Shown: positions 1 through 10,497 of the stretch, one piece after another
Numbering within the stretch: position 1 is the first letter of the stretch
Layout of the letters: each line of letters begins with the position of its first letter
NCBI RefSeq assembly: GCF_000003815.2
Contig: NC_049985.1
Location: 23,655,496-23,719,495, forward strand
DNA length: 64,000 nt
From: Branchiostoma floridae
Lineage: Eukaryota; Chordata; Leptocardii; Amphioxiformes; Branchiostomatidae
Direction of reading: 5' to 3'
Notes under the pieces: model-generated
Told to the model about the DNA's origin: nothing
Database searches by the model: none
The model's input: only the letters and a program-made list of their open reading frames with translations
Translations under genes and position numbers: made by a program

Positions 1-1069
1 GAGGCACGCAAAGTTTACCGATCCCTACAACACGCACGCACGGGACACCCGCCGCCTAACACACGCCGGCCCTCGAACCAGCTGGCCCCTACTATTAAAC
101 ACGAGCCTCTTTCGAGAAGCGAGCGATGTTGGGGACCGGCGTAAGTGGGGCCAGCTGGTAGTGGGGTGGGTGCATAGAGGCGGGAGGGCGCTCGTTAGAC
201 AGGGGATCGGTAACTCTTATTTGCGAAGCTTCTCGAGCAGGTTTCCCAGGGTAGTGCGTGGATGAATACATGCATGTAAAGAAGACCAATCTGCACATGT
301 TCGTACACGTGAAGATAGTCGTGTCACAAACAACGTGGGGTCGTACGTGCGTTGCGTAACTGCAAACCCATGTTTTTGCTCGCGTCTTTCTGCCCTTGGC
401 CTTAGCGCGTGGATGAATACATGCATGCACAGGAGACCAATATGCACATGAGCGCACACGTGAAGATACACGCTTGTGACAAACAGCGCGGGTTCGTCTG
501 ATGTAACTACAGGGTGTTTGACCCATGTTTTTGCTCGTGATTTTACTTTGTTCTTAGCGCGTGCGTGGATGAATACATGCATATACAGAAGACACATCTG
601 CACACGTCATGTTCGTACACGTGGGGACACACGCGTGAGACGAACAACGTGGGGTCGTGTACGTTGCGTAACTGCAAACCCATGTTTTTGATCGCGCTTT
701 TCTGCCCTTGGCCTTAGCGCGTGCGTGTATGAATACATGCATGTACAGAAGACCAACCTGCACATGTTCGTACACGTGAAGATAGTCGTGTCACAAACAA
801 CGTGGGGTCGTGTACGTTGCGTAACTGCAAACCCATGTTTTTGATCGCGTTTTTCTGCCCTTGGCCTTAGCGCGTGCGTGATTGAATACATGCATGTACA
901 GGAGACCAATAAGCACATGTTCGCACACGTGAAGATACACGCTTGTGACAAACAACGCGGGGTCGTCTGATGTAACTACAAGGTGTTTGACCCAGAACAC
1001 AGAGGTCCTCTTGCGCGGATCGCCCCCGCTTGTGTACTTGGGAAAGGCACTTTGCACGACTATCCTCAC
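1..1069. repeat. Minisatellite, ~151-160 bp unit, five copies
   Basis: The motif gatgaatacatgcatg recurs near 261, 412, 568, 728 and 881, giving a period of 151-160 bp. Each unit also contains a stretch reading like tgcaaacccatgtttttg and ends near ccttggccttagcgcgt. The units are long enough and GC-rich enough to leave several spurious open frames on the minus strand, none of which resembles a protein. The array runs into a decayed SINE-like segment at about 974. Confidence 0.85.
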
Positions 1070-1400
1070 TTCACTTCAATAGTACGAACTGCTAGCTTAG
1101 AACCCATATTTACGAAAGAATTCGTCATATATGTGTAAATATATTCAAAACATATCACACGTACGTAAATACCGTCTTTCCACTATGACGGCGCTCTCAG
1201 CTATTTAGGTCGCAGTGAGAGCGCAGCGCGATCGCCGTCTAGTGGAAAGGTGGCCTAAATGAGTACCTAGCTTCGGTTAGTGCCGTATTTCTGGTAGGAC
1301 GATAAATGGAGCTCGAGGTCCCGTGTTTGAGAGACATACCTCGAGCACGCTAAAGAACCATCCGCAAATGAGATATAGGTGACCTTCTTGGTGTGAGTGG
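974..1400 (+). repeat. Decayed tRNA-SINE-like copy split by a small insertion
   Basis: The words cttgggaaaggcacttt (about 1038) and gagtacctagcttcggttag (about 1260) are the same tail motifs seen in the better SINE copies at 8313 and 60591, in the same order. Between them, about 1085-1250 is an unrelated insert bounded by a short inverted repeat: accgtctttccactatgacgg on the left and cgccgtctagtggaaagg on the right. The tRNA-like head is not clear here. Confidence 0.55.
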
Positions 1401-2645
1401 ATCAAATCTCTCCAGGTTGACATCTTCAAAAGGTGATAGTCACTTGTTATTTTTTTCAATTCTTCCACTAACGTGGTCAATCTCAATAAATAGATAAATA
1501 GATAAACGAACACAACATATAATATTATTAAGAAACAAAGAGCGATAGAGCGAATTGAAAGTTTACTAGCGGTCAAATTCCACCCAATGTAAAGCGCACG
1601 TCATCTGCTGATTTATTCATCAACTGATCTACCAACGGTTTCCAAGCTCAACTCATGATTAAAACCGAAAATGACCACTCGTTTGAAAATTGCTGTAAAT
1701 GTCCACTTCAGTTCGTGAGAGGGTTAGCAGTCGGTTGGGTATCAGGAGATATTTGGACATGGTTGGGAGATGTTTAGGAGATGTTTGGCGTATGTTCGGC
1801 ACCAAAGATAAACCACCATAAGATTGGCCTAAAACTGGCCAGACTGCTCCCGAACAACTGCCAACCTGAGTCGGCTAATGGTCGGCTGGTGTTCGGGAGC
1901 TAAATTCGGCTATGTGTAGGAACACTACTGTGTAGGAATAGCCCAAGAAGCGTTGGATGGATCCTAATGATATTTGGTTGGTGGGCATGAGTCGAGAAAA
2001 CGAAGGTCATGATGTAGCCTCCTGGGGTCTTTTATGGTGCTTCAGCGGACCGTCTGGTTTTGATATCTCATGTTCGGAACATGCTGCTGTTGTGATTTTT
2101 GGTTGGTAGATAGCTCTTGTTGTCACTAATAGACCAATATCATAATTAGTATGCATACAGTCAGAATACGGGCAACTTTAACTTTAACAGTCAGAATAAA
2201 AAAAATCAGCATACAATAAACGATGATAACGGTAATGATGATACACAATAATGTAGTAATGATAAATATGATAGCCAAAATGAATCATGATACTAAGAAA
2301 ACTATGCTCATGTGTTGAAATGAAACGACGGATTGTGTGCAAGAAAATGAAAATTTAATATTCTCTCTATGTGTGTGCGCAAGGGTGGGGTGGGGAGCTT
2401 AACTGAAAAGATTGGTCCCGTCTATGTTATTATCATTCAAGTATGGCGTAAATGTGGATCTAATAAGTCGAACAAGTCTTCAACAATAATTGGATAGCAT
2501 TGCAAGACAGATAGACCGCGCAACCAACACACGTGAATTGGAGTGTGCACGGTCAAATGAGAAACCGCTGCAAGGTCAATTTAGTTCTCGCCATAGGGCA
2601 CGTACCAGTGCCAAGTCTCCATCGCAAAAACTAATCTGCATTTAA
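1401..2645. other. Non-coding stretch with a small fold-back and a dispersed-repeat fragment
   Basis: No gene is visible. About 1845-1901 forms an inverted repeat (gctcccgaacaac against gttgttcgggagc-like sequence). About 1961-2060 belongs to a dispersed family marked by ggatggatcctaatgatatt; related pieces are at about 2840-2960, 41540-41640 and around the Tc1-like insertion at 57.5 kb. Confidence 0.5.
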
Positions 2646-2729
2646 TCACATTTCTACCCTCGGGATACGCAGACATGTATAGCATATGTGCACAAAAGGT
2701 GAGTCAGGGACAAGGAGGATGTAAGTTGT

Positions 2730-2965
2730 TGCTGTTTTCACCTCCATGAAGAACGGAGGTATCGTTTTTTGGGGGTGTCTGTCTATGTGTGTGTCTGTCT
2801 GCCTGTTTGTGTTAGTCTGGGTTAGTGTAATATTGAAACCTCTGGATGGATTGTAATGGTATGTAGGTAGGTGTTGGAAAGACAAAGGTCAGGGTCGATC
2901 TTGGGCCCCCGGTGTCTGATCTTGGTACTGCAGCAAGACTTCGATTTTTCGTATATTTTCAATAA
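2730..2965. repeat. Dispersed repeat marked by a cacctccatgaa...ggaggtat hairpin
   Basis: The segment starts with a short palindrome (cacctccatgaagaacggaggta), followed by a TG-rich stretch and then a block reading like ggaaagacaaaggtcaggg and gtactgcagcaag. The same order of motifs is present at 57489-57540 plus 58812-58930 inside an IK intron, where a Tc1-like element has landed in the middle of it. I do not know the family. Confidence 0.6.
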
Positions 2966-3764
2966 GAAAAAAAAAAGCAATAGGCGAGACCGTATGAAAG
3001 TACGTATTTGTAACATTATGCACTTGCCTGCGAATTTTACCACTCTAGTTACTTGAAGATGGTCAACTAGCAATAGTAGAAAATGAATTGGATTTAGAGG
3101 GGTTATAACTCACTAATTCACATAAATAGAGAAATCAATAAAATCCCAGTAAAATGCGGTCTACTAGGTATAAACTAATTAAAGTTCGGCCTACTAATGA
3201 GAAAGTTAGATAGATGGGTCATCTCATCAATTCACTAGTAGAATAGACTCTTTTTAAAGTAACTAAGCAAAAAAAATTATCACAACTTTTCCAAATCAAA
3301 TTTTCTTGAACTTCTTTTCAGAACTTAATAAATTCGACAAATTATCAAGTCAAGTTACTTCTGTGGTGCATGAATGTGGACTGAATGTGTAGAGTAGACT
3401 ATTATAAAAAAGAAAAAAAAAACTAAGTAAAAACAAGTTATCAAACTTTTACAAATATCACGTTTTTGTCTTGAAATTCTTTTCAGAACTGAATAAATGT
3501 GATTAATAATCAAGTCTAGTTACTTTTATGTTGCATGGATGTGGATTGAATATGTTAACCAGTCAGTCTTCAACCTTCCAAACAACTCTGGATAGAAAGA
3601 CAGCGTATTACCAAACCTCTGGAGTGTGCATGATAGATGGACGCTGTACATTGTATGGCTCAGGGTCAGATGAGAAACGTCTAACAGGTCAAGTATTTCT
3701 CGCCTCGGGGCAGGTTCAAAGTCTTCACTAGTCACGAAACGTTTGTGACCTTTGCTGTATACAG
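2966..3764. other. AT-rich sequence without a recognised gene
   Basis: Low-complexity AT-rich DNA with two loosely similar segments (about 3290-3400 and 3440-3545) that each contain aaattcttttcagaact-like and gcatg(a/g)atgtggattgaat-like words, suggesting an old duplication. No reading frame resembles a protein. Confidence 0.5.
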
Positions 3765-3902
3765 CATAAGAGGCAGGCCAGGAAGGAACGAGCAGCCAAC
3801 CCCCCCTCGAGCATCACTTTACTTCCCTGCCCGCACTGCAACAGACACTTCAGAGCGAAGATAGGGCTGTACAGCCACCTGCGAACTCATTTGACTACTT
3901 GA
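3765..3902 (+). pseudogene. 3' end of a non-LTR retrotransposon ORF with C2H2 finger
   Basis: A 45-codon in-frame stretch ends at a TGA and reads as a basic segment (HKRQARKERAAN) followed by a single C2H2-type finger, CPHCNRHFRAKIGLYSHLRTH in spacing C-x2-C-x12-H-x4-H. A lone finger of this kind with an IGL-x-SH-x-RTH signature just before the stop is known at the C-terminus of some invertebrate non-LTR retrotransposon reverse transcriptases. Nothing upstream continues the frame convincingly, so this is a 5'-truncated copy, as expected for LINE insertions. The exact clade cannot be told. Confidence 0.6.
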
Positions 3903-3959
3903 ATGGACAAGATGATGACGAAAGCGGTCCTCGTCGACTCGACGGACGAACAACACACA

Positions 3960-4700
3960 CACACACATACAGCATATGGTGGAAATGTGAATGTGAAATG
4001 GGGGGGGGGGGGCAAGTACGGATGGTCTCTATCAATGCTGTGTGTTATATAAAACACCTGGAGGAGATCTAAAAACTTCTGCAGGCGCATACTATAGATT
4101 CTGCATAGATTCTGCACTCAGGGGATAACGTACAATCAAATGTCAGTTTGAAATGGGGGAGGGCAAGTGTGAATGATCTTAGCACTATCTATATTGTGTG
4201 TTGTATAAAACACCTGGAGGAGATCTAAAAGCTTTGTAAAGGCGCACAGTATTCTGGCAATGCCTGGGATATGGCAAAGTGGTTTTGAGGTTATGGCTGT
4301 TGGGTTGGTATCCAATATGTCTAGGTTCTAATTGTTAGTGGGCCATACATGCTGTGCCCTTTGTCTTCACTTAGTCACGAAATGTTTGTGACCTTTGCTG
4401 TACAACATAAGGTGGAAAATATAAAAATGCATTCGGGGATAACGTACAATCAAATGTCAGTGTAAAATAGGGAAGGGCAAGTACGAATGATCTGGGATTT
4501 ATGCTGCCTGTTATATAAAACACCTGGAAGAGATCTAGAAGTTTTGTGGAGGCGCATATTCTGCACTCAGGGAAAAACGTACACCCATATGTCAGTGTGG
4601 AATGGGGAAGGGCAAGTACGAATGATCTGGGTATATCTGTGTCGTGTGTAATATAAAACACCTGGAGGAGATCTAGAAGTTTTGTCGAGGCGCATATTCT
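3960..4700. repeat. Interrupted array of ~130-bp repeats, four copies
   Basis: The block tatataaaacacctgga(g/a)gagatct appears near 4045, 4205, 4513 and 4652. Upstream of it each copy has an ataacgtacaatcaaatgtcagt-like word (clear at about 4124 and 4440, mutated at about 4576) and a gggcaagt(a/g)cgaatgatct-like word. A SINE-like piece with agcataa and tgtttgtgacctttgctgta separates the second and third copies. The whole block appears to be a segmental array of mixed repeats. Confidence 0.7.
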
Positions 4701-4711
4701 GGTAATGCCTG

Positions 4712-4990
4712 GGATATGGTAAGGTCGTTTTGAGGTTATGGCTGTTAGGTTGGGATCCAATAGTTCTAGGTTCGAGTTACTAGCAGACCGTAATGTTGTG
4801 TCCTTGGGAAAAGCACTTAAAGCCTGTTCTTTTTTCATTCTACTCACGTGGACTGAATGAGTTCCTAGCTTCGGTTACGGATGGGACGTTATGCGGAGGT
4901 CCCGTGTTTGAGGAGAGCCACATCACCTAGAGTACGTTAAAGATTACCAAAAAGAGCAGGGGTCCTTCCCGGTGTGAGTGGATCAAACCT
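4712..4990 (+). repeat. tRNA-SINE-like copy
   Basis: Shares the order of motifs of the copy at 60591-60891: ttcgag B-box-like word, cttgggaaaagcactt, gagttcctagcttcgg, ggacgttat...ggaggtcccgtg, gagagcca, acgttaaag. The tRNA-like head is degraded. Confidence 0.6.
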
Positions 4991-7900
4991 TACAGTCTTG
5001 TAATGTACCTACTGAACGCAGCTTGTACCTACTCTACAAAATTGGTGTGTTACACCAAGAGGCGGTTGATCGGTTATTCCAACAAACTCCTACCGAATAC
5101 AAAGAGAAAGGCTCAAGAGGGAGAAGACTAGAGCTCATACATACAAGTAATATACGAAAGATATCATCATATAGATAAAGATGTGGATTATTAAAATACG
5201 CAATAATCGTCATTGTCATTAAATATGACTATAATACATCTAGATGCTTTTTGCTACGGTATTTTAAAAATGTCGCAATTTGAAACCAGCGTCGGTCGAT
5301 ATAATATTCTTAAATACCCTGTTTTTTAATACAACAACGAATATAGGTTACTCTGTGAATAAAGGTGACCCAGCGTTATATTCCAAACTTCACGCCGAGT
5401 AATCAAGCTTGAAAGCTCTAACCCAAGGTACAACTTTTCTAGAGTATTTTAGTTTTATTCTCAATATCCTGTAAAACTTTCATACATCTTCACGACAGTT
5501 ACAATGATGTAGGTCCAAGACTCTTATGGTCCGCCCACGCCGAGCTTTCTCAAAGGAGTCCTCAAGGAGAAGACATCGTAAAATGGATGTCTACAAAGTT
5601 TCTTCTCACCCAGGGGTCTATAACTTGGATGAATAAAGACACTGTGGCTGATAGATAAAGCTACTGACGGTTCTTCAAGACTTTGGACATTAAGAATGAC
5701 TACTGGGTGGGATTATGTTGCACTTTATCGGTGGAAACACTAGAGGCCGTATGGAGAAGAGTGGACTAGTGTGTGCCAGAGGTTTACTCAGAACACTTTA
5801 GTTGAGCTTCAACGATTCTTCTATTTCACGTAGATTTCGGGTCATTGTACAATATTCGTATGGTTTGAGTATGCGTAGATCTGTCAACGTTGAGATACAA
5901 TGGAAAAACAAGAGTTCAAAGACCTCACACCTTCGTGAAATAATTGGAGTTTCTTGTTTGATTAAAGTTCGTTACAAATGAGATTACATGTGCCAATTGA
6001 TCACATCCTGCCATGAACGATGGATGTGACTAGCATATGGAGAATATAGTACTACATAACTGCCGACACATAGACTAATAGGCAGACAAAAAACAAAACC
6101 TCCGCGTGAATAAGTAGACTCTTCCATTCAACCTATGGCCATGCCCCCGATACCTCTTGTCACTCCCGAACGTTTAATCTTCCCACTTCCTTCCTTCAAT
6201 GCTTCTGCAGCTGTGTATTGAAATAACTACTCGAGACATGCCAGCATGAAAAACAGACTAATCCTTCGTACATAACAGCTCGTATATATTCAAATGTGTT
6301 GTTTGATAGATCCGTTTTAATCTCTCAGAGTACATGATAATCATACCTAATATTCTGATGCTGTGCAAAATAATTAGCCACAACAATAACCGTAAGTAAT
6401 TAATTTTTGTGATTAGATTTCTCGCGTCCTTGCTTGACATCCCTGCTGACGCATATCGAAAAACATTTATTCATGTTAATGTAATTAATACCTGTTATCT
6501 CATGTCAACTATTGTATTTTTTTAAATATCATTTCACAGCTATTATACCAAAATCTCTCTGGCTCTACAACGTATTTTGTAGTTAATAACGTTTTAGAAA
6601 CAGCAGAATCGTCATGCAAGTAAAATACACGTACGAGCAATGAGATTCGTGACTTGTCACCGAGAACACTTAAAAAGCTATCAAGCATGCGGCGTTGAAA
6701 CCATCTTTCTTTGATACCCTGTGGATTTGATCAATTATACCTAGGAAACAGCCTTTGCGTTTCCCCACTACGGTCCTAAAAATGAGAGTCGGTCGGTAGG
6801 GATTCTCCCTCTCTGTCATATTTACATCAACTGTTCAAAGTTCTATTAATTTTTTGTGAAATGAAATACAGGAAGTCTGCTTGAAATCTCGTCACTCAGA
6901 TGTCAGATTAAAAGCTTTGTCTTCTTTGCCAGTGGCCTGCTACAAAAAATCAAGGGTCGGCAGGTGTTTTAGAGTCGGTCGGTTGAACAAAAACACAGCT
7001 GTGATATCTGTTATCATCACTATGCTAGACGTGTATCAATGATATACAAAAGGCTAAGGTCTGCACAAAAACATTTCCTTCTCACTGCCTTTCTTATTTT
7101 CTGCTCATTTCGCCTGATCTCACCTCCCTATTGAAGCTTTGCATCTGATAGTCGGCATCGTTCATCTTGCGGCACACACTGTTCCTTATCTTGCACCAGG
7201 GAGAAAGCACACTCGGTTTGCTCAAGATGGTGCGCCGCCTTCACGACCTTTTGGAAGACCTTCCTTGCATATTTTCGTCCTAGACATAACAACCTTCACG
7301 GTAAGATAACGTTTTTCGAAAATCGCAGTGTTACCACTGAATGAAAATGATTGAATGTACATTGATTGAGATTCATAAAAAAGAGATTTGCAGCGATCGC
7401 ACATGTTGTCGTAGAGTCACCACCATTTTGCATCTTACTTTTTTAATTTCCAAATTTTAAAAATTTCAAAAAATTTGCTCAAAGTGGCGCCTTGTTGCAA
7501 AAAATTATTCGTAAACAGTACGTAGCCAAAGTACGGCCGACATCCTGACGATTACTATAGGCCTAGGGGTTCGGGCAATTTTTAGCAGATCGCCCGTTGG
7601 GATTTAAACCTCCGTGTGGTGCTATCTGTGCACCAAAACGCAGGAATGACAATACCTTAAACTTTCCGGTATGACACACCAAGCCTAGACAAGATTGTGA
7701 CGGGGTAGATTTTCAGCGAAAAATACTGTCGACGCTCGGACGATTTTCGAATTCCGCGAGCTCCAGGCAACCGAAAAATTTGTCCGGCGTTCCATTGAAC
7801 TGTGAATTTGACCGGACCTCTGCTTGAAGCATACCTGCTTAAGTTATTCTTATCAACCAACAGAAAACTGACACAGTTCACTCACCTCATGAAGCGAGGT

Positions 7901-8312
7901 TCGCACTACGCCTATCACGCGCGATACATTTCTGTAATAACCCTTTTCTAGGCCACGAAGGTGCGACAAGGCACGTCACTCTGACTACTGACCTTGCCTG
8001 TCCCTTTTGACCTGTATAATTCCATTCCACTGGCTTGTCACAAAGCTGACACAAAGCGAAGACAGTTGCCGTACAGTTGTAGACAGGAGGTTACAGGTGC
8101 ACAAACCAGATAGCTAAGCTTGTGTCAAGGGAAGGATGAAGCTAATATAACTGTGGTATCGATTACCTTCCCCTAAAGGAATGTGTCTTTGGTAGCGTCC
8201 GTGTGTCTCCATGTGTGTCCGTGAACACGATAAGACGGGAAAGCCTGGATGGATTATGTTTAGCGTGATGAGACCTCGAAAGGATTTGATTTTAAATAGG
8301 GCACCACGTGAG
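4991..8312. other. Gene-free AT-rich stretch
   Basis: I see no convincing coding exon, RNA gene or intact element. Codon-like open stretches are short and do not resemble known proteins. The missing first exons of the downstream acetylcholine receptor gene were looked for here, as a conserved exon ending just before the DERNQ-type exon, and not found. Confidence 0.5.
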
Positions 8313-8560
8313 ATCACGGGGCGCAGCGGCAGCGTGTTTGGCTCGGGACCTAGATGTCTTGGGTTCGAATCCTGCCATATGACCGATCTTGTGCCCTTGG
8401 GAAAGGCACTTTACACGGTTTTCCTCTCTTAAATCAGGTGTAAATGAGTATCTAGCTTCGGCTAGGGTCGTCCCTAGGATAGAACGTTAAATGGAGCTCC
8501 AATGTTTTGGGAGAGCCATACCCCATGCACGTTAAAGAACCCACCACATGTGCGATGGTG
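8313..8560 (+). repeat. tRNA-derived SINE
   Basis: The head has a B-box word, gggttcgaatcctgcc, preceded about 40 bases earlier by a gcgcagcgg A-box-like word, as in polymerase III promoters of tRNA genes. It is followed by the tail motifs shared with the copies at 974, 4712, 17321 and 60591 (cttgggaaaggcacttt, gtcgtccctaggatagaacgttaaatgg, gagagccatacccc, cacgttaaagaaccca). The body after the head and the absence of a foldable acceptor stem argue for a SINE rather than a tRNA gene. Confidence 0.8.
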
Positions 8561-10452
8561 CGGTGTGCGATGTTGCAAATCCTCCCGTTTAGAGTTGGGG
8601 ATTCTCTACAAATCACCCGAACTCCAGGAAGAATAGTAACATATCAGTCACTAATGGGGATCTGTATCAAACCAAACCTAGCTGCTAATTCCAAGCCTCC
8701 TTCACTGGCGTCTCTTTTATAATCAAATCAACATGGCCTAGTCAGTAATTTGACATTTCAGTTCTTGAGTCAACTTGCGGGCGCAAAACTACCATCCTTA
8801 CCCTTTTCACTTGTTCGTCCGTCACATACCACTGCAGAAATTGCACAATCACAGTTGATGTGCGTTATTCTGCATACAAATTCAACTCCATTTTTCAATA
8901 GCTGCTGGCAGCCAGCAGAGCCGAGTGCTGGTAACTCCTTTGTTAGAGCCAATTTAGTCTACCATCCTTCATATTTCTCGTCAAAGCCGAAGCAGTACAC
9001 TTTGACAACGAATACGTTTTAGTCGCCCGAAAGTGTCTAACGATACCACAACTGTACAACCTTACTATAGATATATTCTAGTTCTACTTTTGGGCGATGA
9101 CCCCAAATATTTAGTCGTAAAAATTTCTGGTGCGAAATATATGTCTCAAATTTACTGTGACAGAAGTGTTTGATATAAAGTTTATAGGTAACGTGGCCTG
9201 AATGTTTGAGAGATAGTAAAAGCAATAGAGTTTGTCTCTGAAGTCTGGTCACGTTGTGATCGCTACAAAGTGCGTGCAAGCTACTGAAGGACAATGCCCT
9301 CAAATCGTTAGTTCGTTCCAACCCTCTGTAGTGTCTAGTGCATGGCACATAGGTCAGCAAGTTTCTTTGCTGTTTCAGTAGCAGAGTATATTTTTCCATG
9401 GAGGGGATGCTAGCAGTTTGCTTTTAATGTGCTCGAAGCATGCGCCTCCTCGAACAACTGCCACAGTTTTACATCGTTTCTTTAAAAGGAGTATAGCCCT
9501 AACCGAAATGCCCTACCCAGTTGTCAACTAATATTTGTACCAAGAACTCAACTGTGGGCCTGTTATGTCAAGTTTTGGATATGGACTGTATCAGCTGTAT
9601 AATGGATGTAGAAAGCTAGCTCAAAATATGTTGATCCCAAGAAGAAAACGGACTATGGACTGAGCTTTATCTCTACTGAATTTTGTACCGTGTATAAGTA
9701 TTGATATATGTTGATCTGTAGTTGTGTTATATTTCATCTGACCCTTAATAAAAAGCGGCCTGCAGTAATCTCCAAGCAGATCCTACGATGGCATAAGATG
9801 TACTAAGTACTAAACTAGCCAAGGAATGTACTCAGGCAATAGGCGTACATTTCTACTGGTGTAGCCAAACACACTCCTAGACCGGCTTCACTCCCCTTGT
9901 AACCAATAGCCCCTACGGCCTTGGAAAAGGCTATGGCAATACATTGACCTTTTTTCACCTTACGTAACACTCACAACAGAAACCTTGACAATCACAGAAC
10001 ATCACAGGGACAGGCCAGACAATTTCAAGTGTGTTTAATATGTACAAGGCATTCACGTTAGAAATACAACAATACGTGTGTCACCGTCAAATATACATGA
10101 CGTTTGGGATGCGAACAAACTGAAAATACTCTAAAAATTACACCACATCAGTAAAACGGTTACCTTGTGATTAGGGTGCTTAAGTAAGAATGTGGAGGTT
10201 CTGATTTCGAATATCCCTGGCTGTTAACGTTTTCGATGTTTGTACTTGAATGGAAAGACACTTAAATCCAATTTCCTCAATGGACGTAGCTGTAAAAAAT
10301 TACCTAGCTTTGCCATACCTCAAGCACTAAGATGTACGCAATGAGGTGCTAAATATGCAAATTAGGACATAATATGCATAATCGATGCGGGAGATCTGTT
10401 TTTCATGATAGGGCTTTCATACATGTAACGTATGTGTCTGTTTCTGTTTCAG
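8561..10452. other. Non-coding DNA upstream of the receptor exons
   Basis: Probably intron of the acetylcholine receptor gene, since the first recognisable exon at 10453 is an internal one. The only structured item noticed is the word taatctccaagcagatcctac at about 9764, one arm of the small fold-back family that is complete at 43199-43301. No exon was recognised. Confidence 0.45.
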
Positions 10453-10497
10453 GACGAGAGGAATCAGATCCTGACTGCGTACCTGTGGCTCCGACAG
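10453..10497 (+). CDS. nAChR exon, 45 bp, start of loop D
   Basis: Encodes [15 protein letters not shown] between ttctgtttcag and a gtcagt donor. Length 45 bp and position are those of exon 3 of most nicotinic receptor genes; phase 0 at both ends. Confidence 0.9.

Noticed and set aside
95-1069. Several overlapping minus-strand open frames of 73-143 codons
   Set aside because: They are translations of the ~155-bp minisatellite in different frames, Cys/His/Thr-rich by composition, with no protein similarity.
8313-8400. tRNA gene
   Set aside because: A and B box words are present, but the sequence does not fold into a full cloverleaf and continues into a SINE body shared with other copies; the same applies at 33187 and 60891.
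8750-9022. First exons of the acetylcholine receptor gene
   Set aside because: The open frame has no resemblance to receptor N-terminal sequence (no LTVxFxxxLxQIxDV-type end before a donor).
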